Origin: Tubiluchus corallicola
Taxonomy: Eukaryota > Priapulida > Priapulimorpha > Priapulimorphida > Tubiluchidae
Direction: 5' to 3'
DNA length: 60,000 bases
Assembly: GCA_030141605.1 (NCBI GenBank)
Contig: JAQGDQ010000010.1
Span: 747,501-807,500, forward strand
Shown: piece by piece, positions 35,138 to 49,065 of the stretch
Numbering within the stretch: position 1 is the first letter of the stretch
How the letters are laid out: each line of letters begins with the position of its first letter
Translations under genes and position numbers: made by a program
Notes under the pieces: generated by a model
Seen by the model: only the letters and a program-made list of their open reading frames with translations
What the model was told of the DNA's origin: nothing
The model's database searches: none

Positions 35138-36790
35138 ATATAAAAATGTTTTCCTTACTTCGCTTGTAGGATTATTAAAATAAAATATTCATTCCTGTTT
35201 AGTCGTAGTTTCAGAGTTTCTGCACTAACACTGTCATAATCATCATCGCCGTCCTCGTTGTCATCAACATAGTCATATTGCTCGAGTCCAGATTTTCACT
35301 TGTAAAACTCGCGGTTTTATGATTATTGAAAAAAATTTATACTGATAATAATCATTATTATAAAGGATAATAATAATTTCGCTTATATAGTACAGATTTA
35401 AAATACGTGTATGTGAATATTTATTGAGCCGTAGTTAAGGAAATCACAAGATTCACAAAATTAGACTAAAATGTTAACACCAAAATGTTACGCAATAAAA
35501 ACCTGTTAGTATGGAAGTAATATACAGTGCGTGATATTTGAGCATCAGTGAGAATCCCTGCCCACAAATACCACTAAATACTTCATGATTTATTTTTGGT
35601 ATTATGCCTGTAAATTGATTTTATCAATAGAATTTACTCTATTCCCTTATTTATAGATTTAGAATTTAAAAATTTAGATAATATACTAGATTCGCACATA
35701 AGTGAAAGATTAAAATAAATTCAAACTCTTGCAATTAGTAGTCAGAACGAGATGCGTTAAAAGCCATATATGACATTGGCAGTAAATAATTTAAACTGTC
35801 TGCGGCGCTTTGCGTTTTATTATGCCGAACACGAAGTTTGCCATCGTGAACAATAATGGATCTACTTCTGTCTATTACAAAGTTAACGTGGCATCCATAG
35901 AAACAGAAATGGGATCAGCAGTAAAAAAGTGTGAAAATTTACCTTATCACACCGAGCGCGCGAATTAAGTAATCTAATTTATATAAGCGTTGGCCTGTAA
36001 TGTAGGCAACTAATTTGTATAAATAGGTTTCACAACATTGATATCTTCGCAACCTAATTCACGTTTTCAAGATTTTTAGATTAATTTCGATATGAGCACT
36101 GTAATTTTAAAAATCCTACTCAAATTCACGCTGAATTTGCTGTACATAAATCAAAAATCCGTTTTGGTGCGATGTTTGCTCATTAAATTTAATTATTATA
36201 CTGATCAGTTGTAATTACGTAGCTGCAACTACATTTTAATCTATTAAACTCCTGCTTGGTTGCTCCATTCTCTGTTACATTCCATTTTGTCGCACATATA
36301 GGTGTGTAGGTACTAGTTACAAGTAGAAATCATTCAAAGTTCAAACCTGCATTGCCTGAAGTGATAAGCTTCAAATCAACAATTATTTATGATCAGAAAA
36401 TGATAACAAATAGAAAAAACAGACAAACAAACAAACATTAAGAAATTAAGTGATAAATACTATGACAAATTAAAAGTATTTGCACGAAATTTGCAAAAAA
36501 TGTATAATAATCGTCTAATTAGGTTACTGGCTTATTACAAAAAGCAATTATAGAAAGGTTGTTGGTACTTGTTAGAAACGAAACTTGCGTGTTACTAGCA
36601 GTATTGCATGTTACTCATCCCAAATAAATATAACAACAAAAACATAAAAGATGTTCAGTACGTCTCTATACGATTGTGCGGTTTATACGGTTAACAGAAC
36701 TAATATAAAATCGTATAGGAGTAAAAATAACTAGCAGGAGGCAGAGCCACTTATGCTAAATGTTCAAAAAAGTATCACAGAAGTACTCAC
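35138..36790. other. Gene-free stretch
   Basis: AT-rich DNA with nothing recognised. Confidence 0.4.
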
Positions 36791-36975
36791 AGAATGGTTG
36801 TGTTGTATTGTGTTGAGCAGCTGCAGTGTTGTGCTGTGTTGAACTCTTATGTGTTGTGCTAAATCACGTTGTTGTTGTGTAACTTGTATTGTGTGATCAG
36901 TTATGTTGAATTGCTTTGCGTACTTTCGTAATATAGTGTTTCACTGAACTCTACGTTTGTATTGTTCTGTTCATG
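36790..36975. repeat. Degenerate (TGTTG)n pentanucleotide tract
   Basis: Repeated TGTTG, TATTG, TGCTG and TGTTGAA units in loose five-base periodicity. This is an old relative of the other pentanucleotide arrays in the window. Confidence 0.55.
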
Positions 36976-37399
36976 TGTGCGGTCTGTTACTACGATAAAT
37001 ATTAGCAATATTTTAAGTTTACCGTCTTGCTAAAGTTGGTTATACTTCATAACCGCTTTGCCACTGATGTTAAACTTACTATTATTTTTAATCTTGTCAT
37101 TTATCCTTCTAAGATTGCGCAGTTAGGGAAAATCAATGAAATATTTTTCTACGTTCCGCTTTAATCATTTGCCACAGAGACACACAGTGGCAGTTGTGCC
37201 AACTAATTATCGGTGCTTCTCATGCACTGAAAAATTTTCTAATTAGTTTGCATGATAGCACTGAGGATTTAGCAAGCTGAGCAGTTAAAAATAGTTCACA
37301 AACACACTGACCTGGCAAATTATACATGTAGAAAATATCGCATGTGTCCAAACTGAACTTTTGTTGTTTGTAATAACTATTGTTGTCTTCTGCCATCGC

Positions 37400-37816
<417 letters not shown>

Positions 37817-38261
37817 GCGTAATTTTCATTTTTACATCTACTGTCGTACCATACTGCAACTGTATTACTTTCAAGAAGTTTAGGAATGACGACTCCTCTT
37901 TCTTCGAAGGAGAACACTATTTCCTTCTTATAATCTGCTGAAACCAAATATTCTCGCGAGTAGAGGAGAAGAGACGGACGCTCGTTAAAGTTGGACGAAT
38001 TAGATTCTGAATTCCTAGAGCGTATCTCTGTAATCGCTACAATTTTACCGAACTATCGAACTCATAAATTCAGTCACATTTCCTTGCGCGCAGTAAAAAC
38101 TGGAGTCGAATTAAACAAGAAAGCCTTGAGTAATAAATTCTGTAATCCGAACTCAAGACAGACCGATGGACGGGTGTATCTCGTTTTTTCCCTTTTTTGA
38201 GTGTGTTCGTCACGTATTTCGTCACGCATGCTTTCTATTTTGTTTGGTGTTTCCTTTGTAG

Positions 38262-38345
38262 ACCTTTGTTCTCTCTCTCTCCCTCCTCTCTCTCTCTCTT
38301 TCTCGTTTTCTCTCACTCGCTCGCTCACATTCGCACACTCACTCA
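38262..38345. repeat. CT-rich tract
   Basis: An impure (CT)n tract within otherwise unique sequence. Confidence 0.85.
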
Positions 38346-38429
38346 GTTTCTTTACAACGAGAGTGTCAACGAGTAGCAAGCAGAAACGTAGTTCATTTAA
38401 TATATCTCATATTGGCAAGAAATGATCAC

Positions 38430-40085
38430 GCTCTGTGAATAGCATGTAATCGATCAAACTACACCATCAAATATCTGTTCGTTCTTTGAGCAACTGACAA
38501 TGAATCAGTGTAAATGTCACCATAAGTTGGTCGTATACTAGTCTATAAAATTTTTAACATCCGGATTATGCTCCTAAGAGCAAAATTTCAGGAAGCCATT
38601 AAAAACAAACGATGTGTTGAAATTTACTGTTAATGTTCGGGCTTGAACTTAGGGGTTGTCTTGTCATAGGAGGAAAGTGTTGGCGTCATAATTAAACAAT
38701 AAATAATAATATCACTAATCATGGTAGAAGTTAAAAACACTAGCCGTCAAAATGTGTAACGTTACTAACCATGGTGTGAGTGAATTTTTCTGATATACTG
38801 GTTGAAAAATACCAAATATTGAAAAAGAACACATTGCTACTACATCCCTAGCGTAAAATAAGCAAGTTGCAAGTAAAAAATTGTTTGGTATTTTGTTACT
38901 ATGGCAACCGTTCATTGTTTGTTGGTGCATCAGCCAAAATAAGTTAAGAATATGTTGCTTTTGCACTAAAATGACTGTATAGCAGCTAATAAAAGACACG
39001 AGAAAGATGATTGGAAACTTAAACTAATTAATTTTAATGTTAATCTTGATTAGTTTTGATTAAAACTAAAGTTTAAACCTTAGCTTTGATTCATTTTAAG
39101 GCTTATTATGCATTTTAATTAATACTTTTTACAGTGATAGCACTTACCCTATATACTTAGATCATTAAAATTATGCTTTCACATTTTGCATCTTTTCACA
39201 GCTTTAATGTTTCTTCTTATTTACATTGTCTCTTGACAAAACGTTCTTCTTTATTATTCCATGTTTTCATTCTTTCCTCTATTCTAGGACTATACTAAAT
39301 TGATGTATTGCAACATGAGTGAGACTTAATATCAATAGATAAAGAAATGGCTTTTATTTAAAACATGAGGACATCTCTAATATGTAGCGTCACTAACCGT
39401 TGAATTGCCCTTGTGAATCTTTCCTTCAATTTATTAGATATCTTCAGGTTTGTAAAGTCATTGTCGGTTCTTTTTTGAGTAACGTTAAGCAGACGCAACC
39501 AGATATATCATCTTCTGCTAGCATCTTTGCTCCAATATGGCATAGCATTACACAGGTATTTGCCTTTTGCGTCAACAAGAAACCAACAGTTTATTTCAGA
39601 CTTACACGGTTTTGAAGCCATATGCTGTGTGAATGGGCGACGTCTCTTGTATGCAATATAATTGCTCATCAATGGTCAACTCAAAACTCTGCAGCATCTA
39701 CAGCTTTGCACAAAAGCCTACTGCATTATCTTAGTGTAAATTGTAGTTAACAGCATTGCATCGTTTGGACCCATTGGCTCTTACCGATAGAAATGTAAAA
39801 ATAGGAAAAAAAGAAGAGAAATTAAGAGATCGGCAATTAATAAATTCACTAAAATTCTATAAGTCTGAGAATAAAAATTTATGGTGTTGTTTGATGTAAT
39901 ACATAATTTAAATTCCGAAATTGGTCCAAAATGTGTCAATTGCAAGTGGATTCTAGTATTATTGTTTGTCAGTCATTACGAGAAAGTTAGGAAACATGTA
40001 ACTCATCTTATCTAATTAGCTAGCATCTATCTGTAAGTTTCCGAAATAATGCAGCAACATTCTAAGTCAACAAAACTAAGAATTT
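38430..40085. other. Gene-free stretch
   Basis: AT-rich DNA. Small open frames (38715-38999 minus, 39400-39615 plus) have no recognisable product. Confidence 0.4.
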
Positions 40086-40090
40086 GTTAA

Positions 40091-40355
40091 TGGATAGGAT
40101 AATAACATAACAGAGAAATTTTGCCACCGAAATGTACTACTGGCGAAGTGTGTACTGACGAAATATACCACTAATGACCTGAAACATTTTGCTAAAGGAA
40201 CAAGGTAATAATATAACTGAGATTCTTTTCTAGCGAAATGTGTATTGGTAAAATGTACTACTGGCAAAATGTATCACTATCGAATTATACACTGGCGAAG
40301 TTTACCACTGGCGAGCTGGTGATAGTACTGGTGATATATGTACTGGCGAAGTGAT
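40091..40355. repeat. 15-16 bp minisatellite in a longer repeat
   Basis: Degenerate units close to ATGTACTACTGGCGAA recur about ten times. The whole block also looks duplicated at about 110-115 bp: GGATAGGATAATAACATAAC...GAAATGTAC and GGAACAAGGTAATAATATAAC...GAAATGTGT. Confidence 0.65.
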
Positions 40356-41651
40356 ATATATATATATAAATATACATATCGCAAACACCCATGGCGCCTC
40401 AACTCGGTTAGCTGGCAATTTATTAAAAAGCGATACACTAAGTTTAAGGTGGTTAGAATTTGCTCGCAGTACATGACTTCGAAAAATAAGTAGATGCGTT
40501 TAATAGCTGTTCGACTTTTTCGTCATTATCATCTCATTCCTTTTGCGATAAAACTAACGTGCAAAGCTTGCTTATGACATCAAAAGATGCTTGAATAAGA
40601 GCGTGTTGTGTGGTTTATCCTCTCCACATGAAAATATTATAGAAGGTTGACGTAGATTAAAGTGGATTCAGTTGGTGAGATTCAAGGGGAAACTTCGATT
40701 AATTTACAGTAGCTCAGCGCCCGTTAAGATCAGACCGCGCTGTCATTGATTTTGTCCGAAAGAATCATTCTCAAACTTGGAAATGTACAGAAACTTGAAT
40801 GATCGAGGCAGCAACATAAATCCACTTTAAGGCCTATCCATCATTCACGTTGCTGCGGTCTCCATAACCTTCGCATGATTTCCAAGTGAGAGCTATTAGG
40901 GTATTTAATGGGACAAAGCTGCTGAAGCTAGTCTGCGAATCAAACAAAAGAACTGGAGCATCTCAAGGGAAATTCACCAACAACAGACCCCTAGTGCCCC
41001 TCCACTGCATTTTATGCCTCTGCACTCAGCAGCAGGCCAAATGTTATGTTTATGGTTGTAGTAGTACCAAAAGTTAGCCCAAAAATAAGGATAATTCCTT
41101 GAGATGAGATGCCTGACTGGCAGTGACAACGACCAGGTGAGCCTAGTCTAAAACCGATTTTCATGGCGGAAAATCACTCGCCTTCGCATGCACCACTAAA
41201 CAAGTGAATAGATGAAAAGACCATAAAGACCATTCTTATACAGTGGACTTCATCTTTTAAGCAAAAATTTTCACTTAAATATTGAAAAGATTGTTTCATG
41301 TTCTCACGTGACAAATTGCATCCGTAGGGCTTCCTTCGTTCTTCGCTTGAATAATTGCAGATACCATGCTCTCTGAATAGTTAGCGCCACTAAACGAGGG
41401 CTGTTTTTGCCAGGCGGCTAAATAACTTGTTAAAGTTAGTTCACATGGAAACAGCAATCAGATAAATTAGTCGCTACCACGAAACGTCTCTTGCCAAATT
41501 ACATTAGCTCAAATGGAAGCAGTGAATTAGCACAATAATTACGCAATGTCTCGTCTGGCGTGAAATGAACCGATGACTTAAAAATACTTTGGTGTGTAAT
41601 CAGTAAAATTAATAGAAGGTCGTATCTGACTAAAGCAAGAAAATGAGAGTT

Positions 41652-41806
<155 letters not shown>

Positions 41807-41939
41807 ATGTATGTCTTAGCTGAGAAGCTCATTAATCTTTCGAATAATTGTAATTATCTGTACAATAACAGCGCAGTTGATTCCACGCATATTTTTGTGC
41901 AGCACATAAGGAGAATTTCCTGTTTATATATATATATAT

Positions 41940-43215
41940 ATATGAATAGCGACTGCTAACCCTTAAAACGGGGAAACTTAGGCTGCAACATTCGTTCCAC
42001 TGGCTTTGGCCAGTTTCTTTCTGGTCAGCCCTAGTACAATTACAGCTCTAAATCATTACAAAAACTTGTATTTGGCTTAAAGAGAGGCAGGAAGAAACAT
42101 CAATGTCGTTCACTTACGTTTTTACAGCTGCTATTATACTTGACGACAAAATTTATTACATTGAGAAGGCATTATTCTTCTTGTAGTCGTTCCCTCCACG
42201 GGATAAAAACCACGACTGATTCTCCAACTACAAGGATAATTCATGACGTTTAAATCTAAAGAGAATTAGGCCGAGATTTCGCACGCAGCGCCTTGTAAAC
42301 TGTGCAAAGTTCTGTATTTTTGCGTTTTGTGCCATCCAACTGCTACCAAAAAAAACCTTTGATTTTTTTGTTTTTAACTAATTTCTTCCTTAAAATATTT
42401 GTGCATTAGTTGACAACAAAACTAAATCACCAGGTCTTACTACAATTTCTGAAACACCACCCATCTTATAACCAGTCTTTAAAAAGTTTACTTGGTTGTT
42501 TGGTTTGTTATTGTAGCCTAAGGCCTATTAACGTTGACCGCATAAAACGATTACTGTTTACAGTTTACTTGCAAGTGTTGCTTGAAAGCAGTTCAAACTA
42601 GTCACAGGATACTCGAATTCAGAATTAATTCTAATCTAATTCTCTTGTCTTCAGTAAATTCATAAAGTAATCAGCGATTTTATACATGCTCCTATTTTGC
42701 GCACAAAGAACAGTAAAAATTGGCAGCAAAAATTGTTTACAAAAAGAACGAACTGGTACAACAATCTACGCTGGCAGGACTGAAATATTGTTTGAATCCA
42801 CGCCTCACAGTTTTAGCTTTTCTAGACAATGTTATGGACATTTTGACACTGTTGTATTTGTTAAAAATAATATTCGGTTGGGGAAAAATTGTTCCCTGAC
42901 AAAGTCACCTTTTTTCTTATCTAAAGTCAAGTTAGAGGAAACAGATTTCAATGCTGTGAAGTGTCTTTGACAAAAACAACAATCATATATCAAGATTTAG
43001 ATATCATATATGTCAATATTTTGATGTGAATGTATAACTATAACTGCTCTCATATCTTGTTTGTCATCTCTGCTTTGATGTGCTTCTTAAAGAAATACGT
43101 TCAATAATATAAAAAACTTCAGTAAAATGTTAATAGATGCGTGACGTTTATGCTCTATGTTTTGCTTTGTACTAAAAAAAAATTGAGCATCAGCTTAATT
43201 GCACTTTAATTTCAG
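41940..43215. other. Gene-free stretch upstream of candidate exons
   Basis: No supported feature. The open frame at 42686-42970 has no recognised product. Confidence 0.4.
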
Positions 43216-43445
43216 ATGGGTTCATGGGAAAACTTTTCAAGATGGCGGAAAGTATTGCTGAGGGAGACGCTGAAGGTAGGACTGTAACTTTCTTGTTTGA
43301 AATTAGCCGAGAATAACATGGTGTTTTGTTCACAGATTTTGCAGAGGTTTATTTAACTTCAAGCAAACCTGTCTTGCTTACTGTGGAAAAAAACTACTGT
43401 TGCCAAAATTGCAGCAGAGAAATTAAAGCCTTGCTACATAAATGA
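43216..43445 (+). CDS. Candidate two-exon coding segment, unknown product
   Basis: After TTTAATTTCAG, a 60-nt segment (43216-43275) is open in phase 1 and encodes GFMGKLFKMAESIAEGDAE. It ends GAAG/GTAGGA. A 60-bp intron with a TTGTTCACAG acceptor follows. The next exon (43336-43445) continues in phase: DFAEVYLTSSKPVLLTVEKN then YCCQNCSREIKALLHK and a stop. CAAGATGGCGG within the first exon resembles a YY1 site over a start codon, so translation may begin at that ATG. Otherwise the exon could join the M-A-S-K donor at 27650, whose phase fits. The product is not recognised; the 60-bp intron is much shorter than those of RAD18 and NFYB. Confidence 0.3.
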
Positions 43446-43522
43446 TTGCAGGTGGTAAACCAACTTTTGCTTAGCAGCACCTCTTGTGGTGGCTTTTTGA
43501 TTCACTGGCGCCACCATCGCCA

Positions 43523-44755
43523 ACGTCTAGTTTAGATTAGATTAGATGTTATTTAGTTATCTCCTTTAACTTACAATGAATACACAGTAACACATACACG
43601 ATATACAGAAGGACATAGGAGAAAGGGTGGTGAAAAACCAATGGTTATCGTGTCAACCTCTCTTCTCAATTAAGACAAAAAATAAACAAATGACGCAAAT
43701 GACAGGCAAATTTAAAAAAATTAGAAAAATATATAAATATGCAGAAATACATAAATATACATGTATAACGTGAATAGCAACGTCCAAATCAATTATTCAG
43801 TTTAACAAAGTAATAGAAATTATATATGTATATCTATAAATCCCAAATTGTATATGTTAACAATATATAAAAGAAAGTTTGTTCCAATTTAGCAAATGCA
43901 CAAATTACAAAAATCAAAACAGAAATGTATAACAAATAATGAGCAATAAACATATTAAAACAAGTATACAGTTTAGCAAATAAGCAAAATTAAAGTTCTA
44001 ACCAAAATAATTAACAGCAATGTGATTAAGTTAAATGCCACAATATAAAAACTAAATGATTAAGCGTCAGTTAGTCAGCCGTTAAACGTGCATTAAATAT
44101 AAAGCAAGACAATTTGCAAATCAATTTTTTAAACAACAATCACTAGCAATGTAATTTGCAAATCAAAGCAACTGTAGCATAATAGAGCAGCATAATTCAA
44201 AATACCTTACATTTGCTTCTGTACTAAATCATATGGATGTTTTGCAGAAAATAACACCTGTAGAATAGAAAGCATATGATTGGACATCTAGCATTATAGA
44301 GAGATAACTTTATAGCATTAATAATTTACTTTTAATGAAAAGTTTCTAAAAAAAATCTAGTAGACAAAAATTAACTTATATGTAAGTTCCAAGAAGTGTC
44401 TTAATGTACCTTTTACTTAATGAACGCAGAGGTAGAGAAGTTTTATGAGCAGCTAGGGAGTTCCACAATATAGACAAATATAGACAAAGATATATCTAGT
44501 GTCCATTTGTGTTCCAAGTGTCTTAAGTGTTAACAACATATCTAGTGTTCCAAGAAGTGTCTTAATGTACCTTTTACTTAATGAACGCAGAGGTAGAGAA
44601 GTTTTATGAGCAGCTAGGGAGTTCCACAATATAGACAAATATAGAAAAAGATATATTTAGTGTCCATTTTTGCCATATATTGCCTTGACATGATTTAGAT
44701 TTAATGTAGCAGCCACCAGTCTGAGAATATGGTTGACTCTACCTGCTGAAAACAT
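43523..44755 (-). pseudogene. Truncated non-LTR retrotransposon 3' part with internal duplication
   Basis: On the minus strand a frame near 44755 reads RVNHILRLVAATLNLNHVKA. After a break comes LWNSLAAHKTSLPLRSLSKR plus YIKTLLG. The (V/F)WNSLP...F(K)..LK..L pattern is the usual end of ORF2 in many non-LTR elements. About 0.85 kb of 3' UTR follows and ends AGGAGATAACTAAATAACAT with an (AATCT)n tail at about 43525. The frame is interrupted, so this is a remnant. Confidence 0.6.
44386..44680. repeat. 161-bp tandem duplication inside the retroposon
   Basis: The sequence starting GTTCCAAGAAGTGTCTTAAT at 44386 repeats nearly perfectly from 44547. It duplicates the ORF2 end (WNSLAAHK and so on). 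The copies differ at only a few bases, so the event is recent. Confidence 0.9.
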
Positions 44756-47105
44756 AAGAATGCTGACTAGACGTGGTTCTCAATTTCCTTGTTTTATTAA
44801 TTTTCAGCAGACAGTTTATCCGACGTAAGGAAGAAAACTCTGCGCACGACCCATCTAAATGGAAATTTTACTTTTTTACTAATAACATTTCATTTAACGA
44901 CATTAGACGGGGAATCTTAATACAAAATTGAGTAGACAATTCAATTATTCGTCGCATTTTATACGGCCTCCTGCGTCGTTTCGGAAAAGCAATTAAGACC
45001 TCCCGCCTGATGTTTATGATCCTGTACTGTCGATTAATAAGGCAATTCCGAGTGACACATTTTGCGGCAAAGTTCAATTTTAATGAGACGTGTTGAAGGC
45101 ATGACTTTGTGACTCACAAATAATAGTTAACCTTTAGATCTGCACTACTGACCAAAGTCATGAACGCGATCTAACTTTCAAATATTTCTCCAATCGGAAA
45201 CTACACGGTCTAATGACAACAACCTTCATCATTTTATATTATGGGTCATTATTCGTATTACTGCCCAAAGTTAATATTGCGCAGTTTTTACTTGGGAAAA
45301 CAACATTTTTCAAAATGCATGTTCAAAAATTCGGAAAATTGTGTTATATTAGCTATCAGCATTATTTGTTTAAAAAGTTCTGGTTTACTTCTAAGCACAT
45401 TAGCATACGTTAAGAGTGAACTATCACCAATTTTTTGTAGCAGTAATCAGAATGGATGTTCGACTGGATGGATAATGTCATGTCTACTCTGTTGTGTTTC
45501 TTGTACAAAGATGATTTATCAAAATAAAAACTGTCTTTGAAAACTTGTTGCTTGTTTCCTTCATATTATTGTAACTAACCACCTGCTATACGCTGACCAT
45601 TGCTTAATTGCCTTTTTGCATCTGCTTCGTAGAATTTATTGAAGAGTTGTCGGGTATTTGCTTATATTATCCTCAATACGGAAGGCATGTGTAAGTTGAT
45701 AAATAGCTTACGTTATGCTGATGACGTCATGCGCTGTGGCAAGAAAATCAGCATTCCATCAGCATTCAGCAGAAATAACTTGCGCACTTTTGACGTTTTG
45801 AAAAGATAGCGGGCGATATTTTTAATCAAATTTGTTTGTGTTATGTCGCAGCTAATTCTATTGTAAGATATTTTTTTCATTACGAATACCGGTAACTGAT
45901 TTTTAAGTTGCATGATATTAAAATTTTGAGCATTTTTTTAGCTAATTGGGAAGTTGTTGTCCTGTAACTAACCACCCGAACTAAGACCGTATCCTGCATT
46001 GAAAACTCTTGTTTCGGTTTTTATAAACTGTCCAAGGCCATGACAGTTAGATTCATTAATGCCCTTACTGAAACCTGAAATTGTTGTAAACCCGTACTAA
46101 AATGCATCATAAACACTACTTTACTATTGTGCAACTATTAGAGCAATTATCCACTAAGAATTTTGCTTGTTTTTTAATAGTCAAGATTCCACAAGGTTTG
46201 ACACGTTAGTTCTTGTTTGTTGTTTACGATAGCCAGCGCAGGACCTGCTGCTAATACTGAACTGTGTAGCTACATCCCTTACTCATTGATATAAATAGGC
46301 GAAAACAGCATGGTAGATCAAACTGCGCAGACGCGGTTTTTCCCGATGTTAGTTTTGCATTTAATAACTAAGTTCATTATTAGTTGATCACGCTGTAATA
46401 TCGTTACCACTCAGCTATTCACTTCTCTACATAGTTTGGTATAGAGAAGGAATAGCCAAGTGCTACAGTATATTGACGAAGGCTTTGCAGGTAGATGCTA
46501 CGGGAACCTTATAAATATGCATTGTAGATTTTAAACAGCAATTTGAACGACAAATTATTTTTTTACTGTGGAAAATCGCGAATAAATTTCCGTGTTCGAA
46601 AGTGAGTGTGGGGCTTCCTTGCAAATTATAAACAAGTTTTTAATTTTAACGTTATATATCGATCATAGATGAGTTCTGTCAATGCAATTAATGAAATTTC
46701 AAATATTTACATTTAGCATGGATGATTTTTTCTTGATAGTGCAGCTGTAGTGACAGGGTCCCGTCTTTGATCGATGATTGAAAATTATCTAAGATGATGT
46801 CTGGAAAATTAATGATGCATTTCAATTATTTCGGAGCAAGATCGATTGTTTGGCAACGTCTCCGTGTGACCATTATGCTAGAGATATGGTTCTGTTATTA
46901 ATTATTGCGGTCACTGTTCAGACAACTTGGGAACATTTGTTACACAACTTTCGCAAAAATTTTTCGTTAAATTCTATGAAAATAAGATTTGAGATATTTT
47001 CGCCCGAATTGTCCTTTATTCGGTTTTTTTGTCTAGAAGCTTCTATAATGTATCATTAAAGTTAAACATTGGGCACTAGAGGTTGTGTGGCACTGATCAA
47101 TAACT
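44756..47105. other. Gene-free stretch
   Basis: No exon is supported. A polyadenylation-type AATAAA at about 45521 follows short open frames at 45213-45540. A CRE palindrome lies at 45722-45729. Confidence 0.4.
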
Positions 47106-47107
47106 AG

Positions 47108-47330
47108 ATTGGTAGCTGGATGGGCGTAGCGTAGCTAGGTGTGCTGAGTCGTGATCAGGTTTCGATACCACCTGCAAGCAAAGCTAGCTTTCTTAGTTTA
47201 AAAAACTTGCCTTGCTGAAGCTCTCTGGTCTAAGTGTGAAGATCAGCAACTAATCCTCTGCTGTCAAGCCTGCCCAAGCAAACATCTAGCAAGAGGGCAG
47301 ACAAAAACCTGATGTGTGACATCATTAAAT
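47108..47330 (+). mobile_element. tRNA-derived SINE-like copy
   Basis: TAGCGTAGCTAGG at 47127-47139 fits the Pol III A box, and GGTTTCGATACC at about 47159 fits the B box at correct spacing. The boxes sit in a tRNA-like head followed by about 150 bp of unrelated body. The 3' end is unclear. It differs in body from the copies at 14.2 and 52.9 kb. Confidence 0.5.
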
Positions 47331-47339
47331 AAGTTTAGT

Positions 47340-49065
47340 GCAAGTTACAAACGAAGCAGCAAATGCATCAACATTTTTGATAAATTGCGATTGCAATTGC
47401 TAAAGTAGTTTTATTTTTAATGCTTTTTTCATTGATCAGGTCAGATATGATTGATGTGATCAGACCTTAGGATCCCTTTTATGCATTTACGGTGAATAAT
47501 TTTAAGACAGTTATTGTTATTATTTAAATAAATTGCTATATTATTCACTGTGTCACATCTGTAATCTTTGTACGTAAATGTCTTTGTCGATATGCATTTG
47601 TATGTGTGTATATCTATTTGAGTTTATTTGTATTTATATTACTTTATATATCTTGGCTTTTACTTGCACATATATTGGCATAGTGAGGATTCATGTATCA
47701 GTTTTAAAAACTGTCTAATCTGAACCTAACAAACCAAGTTTAAACTAATGCTTTTTCAAAAATCTGCAAAAGTAGCATTAGCGAGATGCACACGCATGCT
47801 TTTGATTCTGCACAGTCAAAACATTAAACATTGATTTGGCAATTTCATTTTCGTTACCTTTGTCTTACGCCTGTGCTTTCAATGTTTGTGCTGTTTGTTG
47901 TAGATTTACAAAAACGTTTTTGCAAACCTGCAATGACGTCAACGAGGCAAGTGCTTTTAAACGTTAATAACAAACAGGAGCTTAATGGATACGTTTCAGC
48001 CTTCAGATAATAGAAACTGTACAGTGTGTTGAAAAATCATTGCTGCCGGCAGGTGTAGAGAGAAATAAAAATATTGTTTATCTATTATAAAAGCTGTGCG
48101 CTAACACGACAAAAGGCAAATAGAAGCACCTCGACGGTGCATTGCTTGTTGTGCTTATAACTAGTTATTAACAAATTAACAGAAAAGGAAGATTCAGACT
48201 TTATGTTTTAATCTATTTCTCTAAATTTAACGTGATACCGCAATGGAGGAAAAAACTGACAAAATTTTCAGTCAGCCTTCCTTGATCCTTCCGGCTTCCA
48301 GTGCACGGCATTTAATGCTTTAGCAGTTCGCTTTTTTGTAAGCTAATGTTCATAAAACCGACCTAAATGTAAAATTGGCTGAAACTTGCTAGTTTTTTTG
48401 CAAAAACACCAAGAATGAAATTAGTTGATAAAATGAGGTCATTTATTAAGATGACAATACATTCAATATAGCAAGGTAAAAAAGGTGAGGCACACCCAAA
48501 TACCGCCCCACCTAATACGTGACTATGCTAATCACAGCATTGCTTGCGTCTATGATGATAAACGTAATAAAGCATGGTTTGCAATACTACGATACATTAC
48601 AAAATCATACCAAACGCCCAGTAAAGCAGTTTCAATAATATATAGTAGTACTTATAAAAAAAATGCCACACTACAGAAAAAAGCACTGCAATGTTAAAAG
48701 TACCTAAACCTAAAGTTCTCACAAAAATTACATTCCTACTTTAGTAGTGGGTGGAGAGAGGGTGGGTTTTCACATCCAGCGGCAGCAGGCAAATGGGTGA
48801 TTTTCACCAAGACTACGAATGTCATTCGTTGATTGGTCGGCTAAAAACAATGCGCGCGACACTGGCGCGCATGCTCACGAAAATTCCTTACAAGAACTCA
48901 TTTATTGCTATTCTATCAATAAATTTACCTTTTTCCTTCTCATACATGCATTTTACAATTTATTATTAAATTTTACCAGTAAATAGCAGTTACATTATAC
49001 AGGAAGCATGAATCCAATTAAATGACAAATTAATATTGTTTTAAGTAATAACAAGTTTATTATTG
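47340..49065. other. Gene-free stretch
   Basis: No gene is supported. A CpG-bearing patch with a CCAAT box (GATTGGTCGG at about 48833) lies at 48750-48880 and could be a promoter, but no exon follows. A CRE palindrome is at 47934-47941. Confidence 0.4.

Noticed and set aside
47904-47942. Possible plus-strand exon with a GC donor (DLQKRFCKPAMTS)
   Set aside because: It is an alternative to the better-supported exon at 43336, has no downstream partner in phase, and uses a rare donor class.
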